From Arthrobacter nitrophenolicus (GTDB lineage: Bacteria > Actinomycetota > Actinomycetes > Actinomycetales > Micrococcaceae), in contig NZ_AOFD01000025.1 of assembly GCF_000332815.1 (NCBI RefSeq), positions 1-58,805 of the forward strand: a stretch of 58,805 nt of DNA. Reading direction: 5' to 3'. A program made the position numbers and the translations under genes. Under the pieces are notes generated by a model. That model was given only the letters and a program-made list of their open reading frames with translations, made no database searches and was not told the DNA's origin. Shown here piece after piece: positions 1 through 9,520 of the stretch; position 1 is the stretch's first letter, and every line of letters begins with the position of its first letter.

Positions 1-1683
1 CCGTCCGGCTCCTGGCCGCGCTCCTGGCACCGGTGCAGGGCAAGTTCGCCGGCGCGGCCGCGGTGGGCACGCTGGCGGCGGTATTCGCCGTCGCCCTGTC
101 CGGACTGTCCGGCTGGCTGATTATCCGGGCCAGCGAGCAGCCGCCCATCCTGTACCTGCTCTCCGCCATCGTGGGGGTCCGGTTCTTCGGCATCGGCCGG
201 GCGGTTTTCCGCTACTGGGAGCGGCTGCTCCTGCACGACGCCGTGTTCGCGGCCCTCACCAGGCTCCGGGGCAGGCTCTGGGAATCGCTGAGCCGGCGGG
301 CCCTGGCACTCCGCCGCCTGCTGCAGGGCGGCAACGTGCTGGGGACGGTGATTGACGACGTCGATACCGTCCGGGACCTGCTTCCCCGCGTGGTCCTGCC
401 GCCGGCGACCGGCGTGGCGGTGTCAGTGCTTGCGCTGGCTGCCACCTGGCTGCTGTTGCCGTCCGCGCTGCCTGCCGTCATCGCTGCCGCCCTTGCCGGC
501 CTGCTGCTCGCGCCGGCGGTTGCCTGTGGGGCGACCGGAAGTCGGCAACGGCTGAGCAGCTCCTGCGCTCCGGCGTGCTGCGCCGGATTTCCGCGGCGCT
601 GGACGCCCGTGCGGAACTGCATGCCAACGGCGTGGCACCCCTGGTCCTTGAGGACCTGCAGCGCCAGGACCGCAACGCCACTGCCGCGTCCAGGCGTTCC
701 GCCTGGGCGGACGGGCTGGGCCACGCCATCACGACGGCCGCCTGCGGCGCCGCTGCCCTCGCGGCCGCCTGGCTCGCCGCCCCGGCAGTGCTGGACGGCC
801 GGATCGAGCCGGCCACTGCGGCGGTGGTGGTCCTGCTCCTCCTCGCGCTGGTGGAACCCTACGCAGCCATGACGACGGCGGTACGCCAGTTCCCGGCGCT
901 GCGGACAGTCCTGGAGCGGGTGGCGGAGTCCGGCGCGCTGGCGGGGCCGGACCCGGCAGCGGACGGGTCCGACGGGCTGCACCCGGTGCCGGCCCGCGCC
1001 GGAAACCGCCCCGGCGTCGAACTGGACAACCTTGCCGCCGCGTGGCCGGGCGGCCCGCCGGTGTTCACCGGGCTCACTGCTGTTGCCGAACCGGGGCGCT
1101 GGCTTGCCGTGACGGGTTCCTCGGGGTCGGGGAAATCGACCTGCTCTCGGTCCTGCTGGGGTTCCTTCCCGCGGCGGAGGGCCAGGCGCGCGTGACGGGC
1201 CGGGCCGCCTGGTGCCCCCAGGAGGCACACCTCTTCGACTCGACCATCCGCGGCAACCTGCTGCTGGGACGCCCCGCTGACCGCGGCGGGGACGGCATGG
1301 AGGCGGAGATGGACGCCGTCATCGGGGCCGTGGGTTTGACCAGCCTCATGGAGCGCCTGCCCGACGGCCTGGACACCCGGATCGGCCCGGGCGGCGCGTT
1401 CCTCAGCGGGGGAGAGCGCCAGCGCCTTGCCGTGGCGCGGACCCTGATGACGGGGGCCGACGTGATCCTCCTGGACGAACCCACGGCACACCTCGACGCC
1501 GCATCGGCACGCCACATGCTGGCGGACCTGCGGGACGGGCTGCGCAGCCGCACGGTGGTGCTGGTGACGCACAACCCGGCGGACATCCAGCCGGAGGATG
1601 CCCGGCTCGTGCTTGCTGCCGCGGCCGGCGGCGAAGAAGCCCTGGTGGCCTCCCGGAGGGGAGCAAACGCAGGGAACGCTTAG
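1..1683 (+). pseudogene. cydC: CydC-type subunit of the thiol reductant ABC exporter (5' truncated, two apparent frameshifts)
   Basis: The reading frame is already open at base 3, so the gene starts upstream of the window. The first part is a membrane domain with several hydrophobic helices and the ABC-exporter stretch GVRFFGIGRAVFRYWERL. The ATPase part has Walker A GSSGSGKST near 1118-1141, signature LSGGERQR near 1402-1425, Walker B VILLDEPT and switch His in LVTHN. CydDC exports cysteine and glutathione-type thiols to the periplasm for cytochrome bd assembly. The frame breaks twice: near 524 (restoring one base gives AVAVWGDRKSA) and near 1140 in a C run (restoring one C gives GKSTLLSVLLG). 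Both are single-base losses and the flanking protein is well conserved, so sequencing error is likelier than decay. The stop overlaps the convergent DinB gene by four bases. Confidence 0.85.
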
Positions 1684-2198
1684 CCGTCCACGTCGTGGAG
1701 GTGATGGATGACGTCGTGCAGGAAGTACCGCGCGAGCGTCAGGACGGTGAACTCGGAGCCGTTGCTGCGCAGCCCCTTCCTGCCCCACTCCGATTCCCGC
1801 ACGCCGGCGAAGGACTCGGCCACCTGCTTGCCCTCGGCCGTGAGCTCGGCACTGACCACCGCCGGGTCCGCGTTGGCGTAGTCCTTCTCGATGGCGGTCC
1901 GGTCCTGGTCCCAGTTCTCGAACCGGGCGTCATCCGTTTCCAGCATCAGGTTCAGCCGCTGGTCGAACAGGCTGAAGACGTCCCGCACGTGGCAGGCGTA
2001 CTCCAGAGCGGACCAGGTGTGGTCGTCCGGGCGCTCCGCCGCATCCGGCCGGCGGAGGACCGCCCGCCACCGCGGCAGCATGTTTTCAATGGTCCCGGGG
2101 ACCGTTGACGGCGTGGCGGTGGAGGCGTCGAAGGAGCATTCCGGGCAGGGGCGGGTCAGGACCCAGGTCCAGTCCTTTTCATCAGGAACGATAGGCAT
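1680..2198 (-). CDS. DinB-fold family protein
   Basis: 172 aa, matching the DinB/YfiT-like helical-bundle family. The histidines in ACHVRDV and in the C-terminal HDVIHHLHDV fit the family's three-His metal site. An N-terminal CPEC pair (RPCPECSF) could be a further metal or thiol site. Some actinobacterial DinB-fold proteins are mycothiol-dependent enzymes, and this genome also has mycothione reductase, but no substrate can be assigned here. The start follows a TAGACT hexamer by six bases with no Shine-Dalgarno, so the mRNA is probably leaderless. The gene lies just downstream of parC on the same strand and converges on cydC. Confidence 0.75.
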   Translation of the reverse strand: MPIVPDEKDWTWVLTRPCPECSFDASTATPSTVPGTIENMLPRWRAVLRRPDAAERPDDHTWSALEYACHVRDVFSLFDQRLNLMLETDDARFENWDQDRTAIEKDYANADPAVVSAELTAEGKQVAESFAGVRESEWGRKGLRSNGSEFTVLTLARYFLHDVIHHLHDVDG

Positions 2199-2204
2199 GG
2201 CAGC

Positions 2205-2210
2205 AGTCTA
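2205..2210 (-). promoter_or_regulatory. Predicted -10 of a leaderless promoter for the DinB gene
   Basis: On the minus strand TAGACT is followed by exactly six bases and then ATG. The TAG at 2208-2210 is also the stop codon of parC, so the promoter is built into the end of the upstream gene. No convincing -35 hexamer is visible. Confidence 0.5.
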
Positions 2211-4715
2211 GGCGGGATCCGCCCACGCCATCGCCGGACCCACCGCTTCCACCGGCTGGGACAGCGGCACGCCCGAGCCGTCCCGCCGGCCGTGCTCCTG
2301 CGGCAGGGACCTGGCCACACCTGCGGCGGAGGATGCCTTTGCCGGGCCATGGCCGGCCCACGCGAGCAGCAGCGTGTCCTCGCCCTTCAGGAAGCGGTGC
2401 GCGCGGACGCCGGCGGTGGCACGGCCCTTGACCGGGTATTCCGAGAAGGCCGTCACCTTGGCGGTGCCTGGGGCGGTGCCGGGCAGGGCGCCGTTGCTGC
2501 CGGCGATGGTGACCACGACGGCGGCTTCGTCCTTGGGCTGCACGGCGCCGAAGAAGATCACGCGGTCGTCCGCGCCCAGCTTGATGCCGGCCATGCCGCC
2601 GGCCGTACGGCCCTGGGGCCGGACGTTGGCTGCCGGGAATTTCAGCAGCTGGGCCTGGCTGGTGAGGAACACCAGTTCGGCATCGTCTGCCCCCGCGGGG
2701 GCCACGCCCACCACGTAGTCCTTGTCTTTCAGGGCGATGACTTCCCAGTCCTCGCGGTTCAGGGGGTAGTCGGGCTGGACGCGCTTCACCACGCCCTGGG
2801 CGGTGCCGATGGCGAGGACCTCGTCCAGGGGGACGAACGCCACCAGGGTTTCGCCCTTGACCAGGGTGAGGAAGTCCTTGGCCGGCACGCCGCCGGCGAG
2901 GTTGGGCAGTCCTGACATGGCCGGGAGGACGGGCATGTCCATCACCTGCAGGCGCAGCATCCGCCCCTGGGAGGTGAGGGCCGCGATCTCCCCGCGGGCC
3001 GACGTCTTCACGACGGAGGTGAAGACGTCATGCTTGTTCCGCGGCCCCGCCTCGGCCAGCGGCTCCTGGTTGGTGGTGCGGCCAATCTGGCCGGAGGCGG
3101 TGAGGATGGCCCAGCAGGGATCGTCGGCGATTTCCAGGGCCAGCGGTGCGGGCTTGCCCTTTTTGCCGTTGGCGCCGGCCAGTTCGGCGGCCACCGTGGG
3201 GGACACGGCCTCCGATTCCAGCAGCACCGTGCGGCGCGGGGTGCCGTGCTGTTCGGCAATTTGGCCCAGTTCGTCGGACACCACACCGCGCAGGAGTTCC
3301 TCGGAGCCCAGGATGGCCTCCAGTTCCTCGATCTCGCGGCGCAGTTCCTCCTGCTCCTTCTCCAGCTCGATCCGTGAGTACTTGGTGAGCTGGCGGAGCC
3401 GCAGCTCCAGGATGTAGTTCGCCTGGACCTCGGAGAGGTCGTAGATGGACATCAGGCGGGCGCGGGCGGCGGCTGCCTCGTCCGAGGACCGGATGATCTG
3501 GATGACCTCATCGATGTCCACGATGGCGATGAGGAGGCCCTCCACCAGGTGCAGGCGGTCCTTCTTCTTGCCCAGCCGGAACACGGTCCGGCGCCGGACC
3601 ACGTCAATCCGGTGGTTCACGTACACCCGGAGCAGGTCCACCAGGCCGAGGGTCTGCGGCTGGCCGTCCACCAGGGTGACATTGTTGATGCCGAAGGAGT
3701 CCTCCATCGGCGAGTAGCGGTACAGCTGCTGCAGGACCGCGTTCGGGTTGAAGCCGTTCTTCAGCTCGATGACCAGGCGCAAACCGTGCTTGCGGTCGGT
3801 GAGGTCCACGATGTCGCTGATGCCGGTCAGCTTCTTGGCGTTGACGGCGTCCTTGATCTTCTCGATCACCTTCTCCGGGCCCACCATGTAGGGGAGCTCG
3901 GTGACCACCAGTCCGGTGCGGCGCGCGGAGAGCTGTTCCACCTCGACCTTGGCACGGGTCTTGAAGGAGCCGCGTCCGGTGGCGTAGGCGTCGCGGATGC
4001 CGTCGAGGCCGACAATCCGGCCGCCGCTGGGCAGGTCCGGCCCCGGCACGAAGCGCATGATGTCATCCAGTGTGGCGTCCGGGTGGGCGATCAGGTGCCG
4101 GGCGGCGGAGATGACCTCCACCAGGTTGTGCGGGGCCATGTTGGTGGCCATGCCGACGGCGATGCCGGTGGCGCCGTTGACCAGCAGGTTGGGGAACGCC
4201 GCCGGCAGCACATCCGGCTGGGTCAGCTGGTTGTCGTAGTTGGGGACGAAGTCCACCACGTCTTCGTCGAGGTGGTCGGTGAGCGTGAGGGCGGCGGCCG
4301 CAAGCCTGGCCTCCGTGTACCGCGGGGCTGCGGGGCCGTCGTCGAGCGAGCCGAAGTTGCCGTGCCCGTCGATCAGCGGCAGCCGGAGCGAGAAGTCCTG
4401 CGCCATGCGCACCATGGCGTCGTAGATGGCGGTGTCGCCGTGCGGGTGCAGCTTGCCCATCACCTCGCCCACCACGCGGGCGCTCTTGACGTGGCCGCGG
4501 TCCGGGCGCAGGCCCATGTCGCTCATCATGTAGAGGATGCGGCGCTGTACCGGCTTCAGCCCGTCGCGGGCGTCGGGGAGCGCGCGCGAGTAGATGACGG
4601 AATAGGCGTACTCCAGGAAGGAACCCTCCATTTCGGAGGTCACATCGATGTCAACGATGTTCTCCGTGTAGGGGGTGGTGTCCACGGGAGGGGCTGAACT
4701 TTGGCGGCGGGCCAT
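2208..4715 (-). CDS. parC: DNA topoisomerase IV subunit A (type IIA topoisomerase, GyrA/ParC family)
   Basis: 835 aa. The breakage-reunion domain begins near residue 20 with the motif [17 protein letters not shown]. The catalytic Tyr is Y133 in [10 protein letters not shown]. The quinolone-resistance region is [12 protein letters not shown] at residues 90-101, with Thr at the position of E. coli GyrA Ser83 and Asp at the position of Asp87. A coiled-coil segment rich in Glu lies near residues 450-470, and the C-terminal beta-pinwheel blades lack a canonical GyrA box (only a degenerate PQGRTAGGM), which favours ParC over GyrA. The enzyme decatenates daughter chromosomes together with ParE, which is not in the window. 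The start has an AGAAGGA Shine-Dalgarno and lies back to back with the GNAT/acyl-CoA-ligase gene. Confidence 0.9.
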   Translation of the reverse strand: MARRQSSAPPVDTTPYTENIVDIDVTSEMEGSFLEYAYSVIYSRALPDARDGLKPVQRRILYMMSDMGLRPDRGHVKSARVVGEVMGKLHPHGDTAIYDAMVRMAQDFSLRLPLIDGHGNFGSLDDGPAAPRYTEARLAAAALTLTDHLDEDVVDFVPNYDNQLTQPDVLPAAFPNLLVNGATGIAVGMATNMAPHNLVEVISAARHLIAHPDATLDDIMRFVPGPDLPSGGRIVGLDGIRDAYATGRGSFKTRAKVEVEQLSARRTGLVVTELPYMVGPEKVIEKIKDAVNAKKLTGISDIVDLTDRKHGLRLVIELKNGFNPNAVLQQLYRYSPMEDSFGINNVTLVDGQPQTLGLVDLLRVYVNHRIDVVRRRTVFRLGKKKDRLHLVEGLLIAIVDIDEVIQIIRSSDEAAAARARLMSIYDLSEVQANYILELRLRQLTKYSRIELEKEQEELRREIEELEAILGSEELLRGVVSDELGQIAEQHGTPRRTVLLESEAVSPTVAAELAGANGKKGKPAPLALEIADDPCWAILTASGQIGRTTNQEPLAEAGPRNKHDVFTSVVKTSARGEIAALTSQGRMLRLQVMDMPVLPAMSGLPNLAGGVPAKDFLTLVKGETLVAFVPLDEVLAIGTAQGVVKRVQPDYPLNREDWEVIALKDKDYVVGVAPAGADDAELVFLTSQAQLLKFPAANVRPQGRTAGGMAGIKLGADDRVIFFGAVQPKDEAAVVVTIAGSNGALPGTAPGTAKVTAFSEYPVKGRATAGVRAHRFLKGEDTLLLAWAGHGPAKASSAAGVARSLPQEHGRRDGSGVPLSQPVEAVGPAMAWADPA

Positions 4716-4794
4716 GGGGTTGGTGAATCCTTCTGGGGGTTACTGAGCAATCGGTCTTTCGGGCGCGGGCGGCGGTGCTCCGGAAGTTTTTGGC

Positions 4795-4800
4795 TAGGCT
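4795..4800 (+). promoter_or_regulatory. Predicted -10 of a leaderless promoter for the GNAT/ACD gene
   Basis: TAGGCT is followed by six bases (AAGCCT) and ATG at 4807, with no Shine-Dalgarno. The segment 4716-4806 is the divergent promoter region shared with parC. Confidence 0.55.
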
Positions 4801-4806
4801 AAGCCT

Positions 4807-7491
4807 ATGGTGGATCAGCCCGGGGACGGCGAATATCCGGAACATTGGGAAGCCGATGTCGTCCTGCGTGACGGCGGAACAGCACACCTGCGCCCCATCC
4901 ATCCCTCGGATGCCGATGCGGTCCAGGCGTTCCATATGCGCCAGTCCCAGGATTCAATTTACATGCGGTTCTTCGCTTTCAAGGCCCGGCTGTCCAGCAA
5001 GGAGCTCAAACGCTTCACGGAGGTGGACTACAAGGACCGGGTGGCGTTCGTCATCACCAGCCGCGGGGAAATCATCGGGATCGGCCGCTACGACCGGCTC
5101 GATGATCCAGCGGAGGCGGAGGTCGCGTTCAACATCGCCGACGCGCACCAGGGCAGGGGACTGGGCTCCATCCTGCTGGAACACCTCGCCGCCGCCGCGC
5201 ACGAAAACGGGATCCGCCGGTTCACCGCCGAGGTGCTGCCGGAGAACCGCAAGATGCTGATGGTCTTCTCCGATGCCGGCTATGACGTCAAGCGGCATTT
5301 CGACGACGGGGTGGTCAGCCTCGAGTTCAACATCGACCCCACCGAGAAATCCCGGGCCGTCATGGAATCCCGCGAGCACCGCGCGGAGGCGAGGAGCGTG
5401 CGCGACCTGCTGACGCCGTCGTCCATTGCCGTCATCGGTGCCAGCCGCAAGTGGGGGACAGTGGGCTACCAGTTGCTCGAACACATCATCGAAGGCAAGT
5501 ACCCGGGGCCGGTCTACGCCATCAACCCCGAGGCCTTCGAGCTGGCCGGCATGCTGTCCTACGGCAGCCTGTCCGAAGTGCCGGACCCGGTGCACCTGGC
5601 CGTCGTGGCAGTGCCCTACGAGGAAGTTCCGGGGGTAGTCGCCGACTGCGCTGCGGCCGGGGTGAAGGGCCTGGTGATTGCCTCGGCAGGCTTCGCGGAC
5701 GACGGCGAACGCGGCCTCCAGCGGCAGCGGGACCTGGTGCGGCAGGCCCGGGCGAACGGGATGCGCGTCATCGGCCCGGCCTCGCTCGGCATCGTGAACA
5801 CGCACCCGGACGTCTCCCTCAACGCGTCTATGGCGCCCACACTGGCCCTGCGCGGCAGCCTGGGCCTCTTCAGCCAGTCCGCCGCCATCGGGGTCTCGCT
5901 CTACGCCGCGTCCAGCCGGCGCCGGCTGGGCCTGTCCACGTTCCTCTCCGCGGGAAACAGGGCGGACGTCTCCGGCAACGACATGATGCAGTACTGGGAG
6001 GACGACGCCGACACCTCCGCCGTCGGCCTCTACCTGGAATCCATCGGCAACCCGCGCAAGTTCTCGCGGCTCGCCCGGCGGCTGGCCCGGACCAAACCGG
6101 TGATCGTGGCCAAATCGGACACCATGGGACTGCGGCTGCCCCCGGGGCACGCCGTACGCACCACTCAGGCGCCGGTGGGGGCGCTGGATGCCATGCTGCG
6201 CCAGTCCGGCGTCATCCGGGTGGAGACCATCGAGCAGCTGGTGGACGTGGCGCAGGTTGTGTCCGGCCAGCCGCTGCCGGCCGGTCCCGGCATCGCCATC
6301 TTCAGCAACTCGCAGGCCCTGGGCAAGGTGGTGGCGGACAGCGCCGCCGACCAGGGGCTCAGCGTCGCGCAGCTCGTGGCCGGGGTGGACCTGGACGCCG
6401 GTCGGTCCGTTGCCCTGCCTGCCCTGCGCTCGGAGCTGTTGAAGGCACTGGAATCTGAAGCCGTGCACGCGGCGGTGGCTGCACTCCTGCCCGCGCGGGG
6501 ACTCACGGTGGACAGTATCGCCGAGGTGCTGGCCGAATGCTCGGCCACTGCCGGGAAACCCGTGGTCGCTGCGTTCACCGGCATACTGGACCCCTCCGTC
6601 TATGTCGAGGGCATGGTGGGGTCGCCTGACCACACCGTTCCGTGCTATTCGAACCCCGGCGCAGCGGTGGCCGCGCTCGCGGCCGTGGTGCGGTATGCAG
6701 AGTGGGTATCGCGGGACCACGGACATTTCGTCGAACCCGCAGGCTGCGACCCGCAGCAGGCACGCGCCGAGATCGAGGTCCTCCTGCGGGATGTCCGGGG
6801 CGAGCAGCTCAAGCAGCTGGACCCGGCGGCGGCGGCGTCCCTGCTGGGCCACTACGGCATCCGGCTGCTCCCGTCCGTGGGCTTCGATACCCCGGAGCAG
6901 GCCGTCGAAGCGGCTGACGCGCTGGGCTGGCCAGTCGCTTTGAAGACCACCGCCCCGGCGCTGCGGCACCGGCTCGACCTGGGCGGGGTACGGCTCGACA
7001 TCCAGGACCCGGAGTCGCTTCGGCAGAACGTCCTCCAGATGCGGCGGGCGCTCGCCGCCTATGGCGACCCGGCGCTGGAGGTTCAATCCATGGCGCCCGT
7101 CGGCCAGGCGTGCACGTTCCGGGCCATCGAGGACCCGCTGCTGGGCCCGGTAATTTCGTTCGGCCTGGCCGGTGACGCCACCAGCCTGCTGGATGACTGG
7201 GCGCACCGGGTGCCGCCCCTGTCCGCCGCCGACGTGCACGACTTCATCCGCGCTCCACGGGCCGCCCGGAAGCTGTTCGCCTACCAGGGACTTCCGGCGG
7301 TGGACGTTGAAGCGCTGGAGGACCTGGCCGGCAGGCTTGCCTGGATGAAGGACAACCACCCGGAAATTGCCCTGGTGGAATTCAACCCGGTGCTGTGCGG
7401 CACGTCGGGCGCCACCATCCTCGCCGCGGACGTCCGGATCGGCAACGCCGCGCAGCGGACTGACAGCGCCCGGCGGGCCATGCTGGGCTGA
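4807..7491 (+). CDS. GNAT acetyltransferase fused to an acetyl-CoA synthetase (ADP-forming)-like protein; Pat-type protein lysine acetyltransferase candidate
   Basis: 894 aa with three parts. Residues ~15-180 are a GNAT domain with the acetyl-CoA loop HQGRGLGS. Residues ~195-460 are a CoA-binding/ligase-like region beginning LLTPSSIAVIGAS, followed by the succinyl-CoA-ligase-like flavodoxin fold. Residues ~660-890 are an ATP-grasp-like domain ending FNPVLCGTSGATILAADVRI. This is the reverse domain order of Salmonella Pat and resembles the arrangement I recall in Streptomyces. Where ADP-forming ligases carry a catalytic His loop (SHTG), this protein reads GHAVRTTQAP, so ligase activity may be lost and the domain may be regulatory. 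A likely role is acetylating and so controlling acyl-CoA synthetases; this is inferred from the family. Translation probably starts on a leaderless mRNA. Confidence 0.85.
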   Translation: MVDQPGDGEYPEHWEADVVLRDGGTAHLRPIHPSDADAVQAFHMRQSQDSIYMRFFAFKARLSSKELKRFTEVDYKDRVAFVITSRGEIIGIGRYDRLDDPAEAEVAFNIADAHQGRGLGSILLEHLAAAAHENGIRRFTAEVLPENRKMLMVFSDAGYDVKRHFDDGVVSLEFNIDPTEKSRAVMESREHRAEARSVRDLLTPSSIAVIGASRKWGTVGYQLLEHIIEGKYPGPVYAINPEAFELAGMLSYGSLSEVPDPVHLAVVAVPYEEVPGVVADCAAAGVKGLVIASAGFADDGERGLQRQRDLVRQARANGMRVIGPASLGIVNTHPDVSLNASMAPTLALRGSLGLFSQSAAIGVSLYAASSRRRLGLSTFLSAGNRADVSGNDMMQYWEDDADTSAVGLYLESIGNPRKFSRLARRLARTKPVIVAKSDTMGLRLPPGHAVRTTQAPVGALDAMLRQSGVIRVETIEQLVDVAQVVSGQPLPAGPGIAIFSNSQALGKVVADSAADQGLSVAQLVAGVDLDAGRSVALPALRSELLKALESEAVHAAVAALLPARGLTVDSIAEVLAECSATAGKPVVAAFTGILDPSVYVEGMVGSPDHTVPCYSNPGAAVAALAAVVRYAEWVSRDHGHFVEPAGCDPQQARAEIEVLLRDVRGEQLKQLDPAAAASLLGHYGIRLLPSVGFDTPEQAVEAADALGWPVALKTTAPALRHRLDLGGVRLDIQDPESLRQNVLQMRRALAAYGDPALEVQSMAPVGQACTFRAIEDPLLGPVISFGLAGDATSLLDDWAHRVPPLSAADVHDFIRAPRAARKLFAYQGLPAVDVEALEDLAGRLAWMKDNHPEIALVEFNPVLCGTSGATILAADVRIGNAAQRTDSARRAMLG

Positions 7492-7553
7492 ACCGGCCCG
7501 TGCCGGACCGGCGCGGTTCGCAATGTGGATGGCCGATCTGTGAAAATGGGGTC

Positions 7554-8297
7554 ATGAGCTCACAGCCTCCCGCGTCGGCGCCCGAAACGCCCGGCAATGA
7601 CAACCAGGCCGTCCGCCACCACAGCTCACACAGCCACGGTGCCCAGGGCCAGAGCCTGGACGATGCCCTGCAGAAGGCCGGCTTCTACCCCCGCCTGGTG
7701 GCCGACGTCGTGGACGATGCCCTGGACGGCCGCGACTGCGTGGCCCACCTGGTGCACCTGGAAACCCACTTCGACCGTGCCGAGGTGCGCCGCCACATTA
7801 CCGTCCTGGTGCTGACCTCGGACATGCTGGTGATCACGCATGTTGATGACCAGCAGCTGGACGACGCCGGCGAGCAGATCGTCGCCCAGATCTCCACCGA
7901 ATCGGTACCCGTGGCGCAGATCCGTTCCGTGGTCCTCAGCTACATGTACTCCCAGCCGCAGAACTACAAGCCCTCCGATCCCGTCCGCGAACTCACGCTC
8001 TCCATCGCCTGGTCCGGCGGCCAGCGGCTGGACATGGGCCCTGCCAGCTGCGGCGATCCGCAGTGCGAAGCGGACCACGGCTACACCGGCACCATCGCCC
8101 AGGAGGACATCGTCCTGCGGATCAGTGCCGAGGCGGACGGCCTGCAGGCGGTCCAGGACGCCAAGCTTTTCGCCCGTGCCCTTCGCGCGGTGAACACCGG
8201 CTCCAGCGCCCCGGTACCCCACGTGCAGTCGCTCCCGCCACGCCCGCGCGCCGGTGTCTTCGGCACCCGGCTCAGCCGCGGCCACCAGCAGCGCTGA
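7554..8297 (+). CDS. DUF5998 family protein, function unknown
   Basis: 247 aa, soluble, with no signal peptide or membrane segment. The N-terminus is rich in Ser, Pro and His; a domain follows from about residue 35 (ALQKAGFYPRLVADVVDDAL). Actinobacteria carry this family as a conserved protein next to an alkaline-phosphatase-like gene, as here. The ATG at 7554 was chosen because it follows GAAAAT by six bases, the leaderless spacing seen elsewhere in the window; in-frame starts farther upstream lack a ribosome site. The stop overlaps the next start as TGATG-type coupling, so the gene heads a DUF5998-phosphatase-tdk operon. No biochemical function can be given from sequence. Confidence 0.75.
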   Translation: MSSQPPASAPETPGNDNQAVRHHSSHSHGAQGQSLDDALQKAGFYPRLVADVVDDALDGRDCVAHLVHLETHFDRAEVRRHITVLVLTSDMLVITHVDDQQLDDAGEQIVAQISTESVPVAQIRSVVLSYMYSQPQNYKPSDPVRELTLSIAWSGGQRLDMGPASCGDPQCEADHGYTGTIAQEDIVLRISAEADGLQAVQDAKLFARALRAVNTGSSAPVPHVQSLPPRPRAGVFGTRLSRGHQQR

Positions 8298-9520
8298 TGC
8301 CCGAAGACCGGCACCAGGCTGTCAGCACCCCCCTTGCCCCCGCAGGCCAGGCGCAGGACCTGCCTCCCGCCCCTGCGTACGGCCGGCGCTCCGTCGCGGA
8401 AGTCCTCACCAGCGCCGCGGCGAGCATCGGCGTCGGGGGCTTCACGAACACGCTTGGCCTGCCCGACGCCCGGCGCGTCTGCGTGGTCCTGGCGGACGGC
8501 CTGGGGCGGAACCTGCTGAAACAGAAAACGGCGCACACCCCCTTCCTGCGGTCGGTGATCCAGGCCGGGCAGGGCGACGTTCCGGTGTGGCTCGATTCTG
8601 CCTTCCCCTCCACGACGGCAGCGGCATTGTCGAGCTTCGGGACGGGACTGCCGCCCGGCCAGCACGGCATGGTGGGATACGACGTGCTCGATCCGAAGCA
8701 GGACAAGGTGGTCAACCTGCTGGGGAACTGGGACCCGGGGGTGGACCCCGAGGCCTGGCAGCCGTTCCCCACGGTGTTGGAGCGCGCTGCCGCCGAGGTG
8801 GACGTCACCACCATCAGCCTGCCGCAGTTCGGTGACTCACCCATGACCCGCGCCGCCCTCCGTGGCGGCCAGTTCGTGTCCGGGACCACCTCCCACGCCC
8901 GCACTGCCGCGGCCGCCGAAGCCATGGCCGGCTCCGACCGGTCATTGATGTACTTCTACCTGAACGAACTGGACAAGGCAGGGCACCGCTACGGCTGCGG
9001 CTCCGAGCAGTGGGAGCACCAGATCGAGGAACTGGACGCGACCGTCAAGCGGCTGAGCGCCTCCCTGCCCGCCGGCACCACCATCCTCCTCACGGCCGAC
9101 CACGGCATGCTGGACGTGCCCGAGCAGCACCGCATCGACTATTCCGCGGACCCCCAACTGGTGGACCGTGTCCGGCACACGGCGGGGGAACCGCGGATGG
9201 TGCACCTGTACCTCGAAGACGGCGCAGACCGGGACCGCCTGCTGGCAGCCTGGCGTGCCCGCTTCCGCGGCAGGATCTGGGCGTTCACCCGCGAGGACGC
9301 ACTGTCCGCCGGCCTGTTCGGCCCGGTGCGTCCCGCCGTCGAAGGCAGGATCGGCGACGTCATGATCGCCGCCCGGGACAGCCTGGCCCTGTATGACACG
9401 CGGCGCAGCCGCCCCACGGCCATGGAGGTGGTGGGCCAGCACGGCTCGCTGACCAAGGCCGAACGCGAGGTGCCGCTGCTGTGCTTCACCGCCAGCGGCA
9501 AGGGCGCGCGCCGTGGCTGA
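8297..9520 (+). CDS. Alkaline phosphatase family protein (type I phosphodiesterase / nucleotide pyrophosphatase fold)
   Basis: 407 aa. Core motifs of the superfamily are visible: VVLADGLGRN (first metal Asp), the nucleophile Thr in FPSTTAAALSSFGTG, a metal-site His in NELDKAGHRYG, and the second metal pair in LTADHGM. A final His lies in VVGQHGSLTKAE. Such enzymes hydrolyse phosphomonoesters, phosphodiesters or nucleotide pyrophosphates using two zinc ions. No signal peptide is seen, which suggests a cytoplasmic enzyme and perhaps a nucleotide-type substrate, consistent with thymidine kinase as the next gene. The start overlaps the DUF5998 stop by one base and the end overlaps tdk by eight bases, so translation is coupled. 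The exact substrate is unknown. Confidence 0.85.
   Translation: MPEDRHQAVSTPLAPAGQAQDLPPAPAYGRRSVAEVLTSAAASIGVGGFTNTLGLPDARRVCVVLADGLGRNLLKQKTAHTPFLRSVIQAGQGDVPVWLDSAFPSTTAAALSSFGTGLPPGQHGMVGYDVLDPKQDKVVNLLGNWDPGVDPEAWQPFPTVLERAAAEVDVTTISLPQFGDSPMTRAALRGGQFVSGTTSHARTAAAAEAMAGSDRSLMYFYLNELDKAGHRYGCGSEQWEHQIEELDATVKRLSASLPAGTTILLTADHGMLDVPEQHRIDYSADPQLVDRVRHTAGEPRMVHLYLEDGADRDRLLAAWRARFRGRIWAFTREDALSAGLFGPVRPAVEGRIGDVMIAARDSLALYDTRRSRPTAMEVVGQHGSLTKAEREVPLLCFTASGKGARRG

Noticed and set aside
4954..7359. An 801-codon open frame antisense to the GNAT/ACD gene
   Set aside because: Its translation is Gly/Arg/His-rich without motifs, while the opposite strand encodes a complete three-domain protein.
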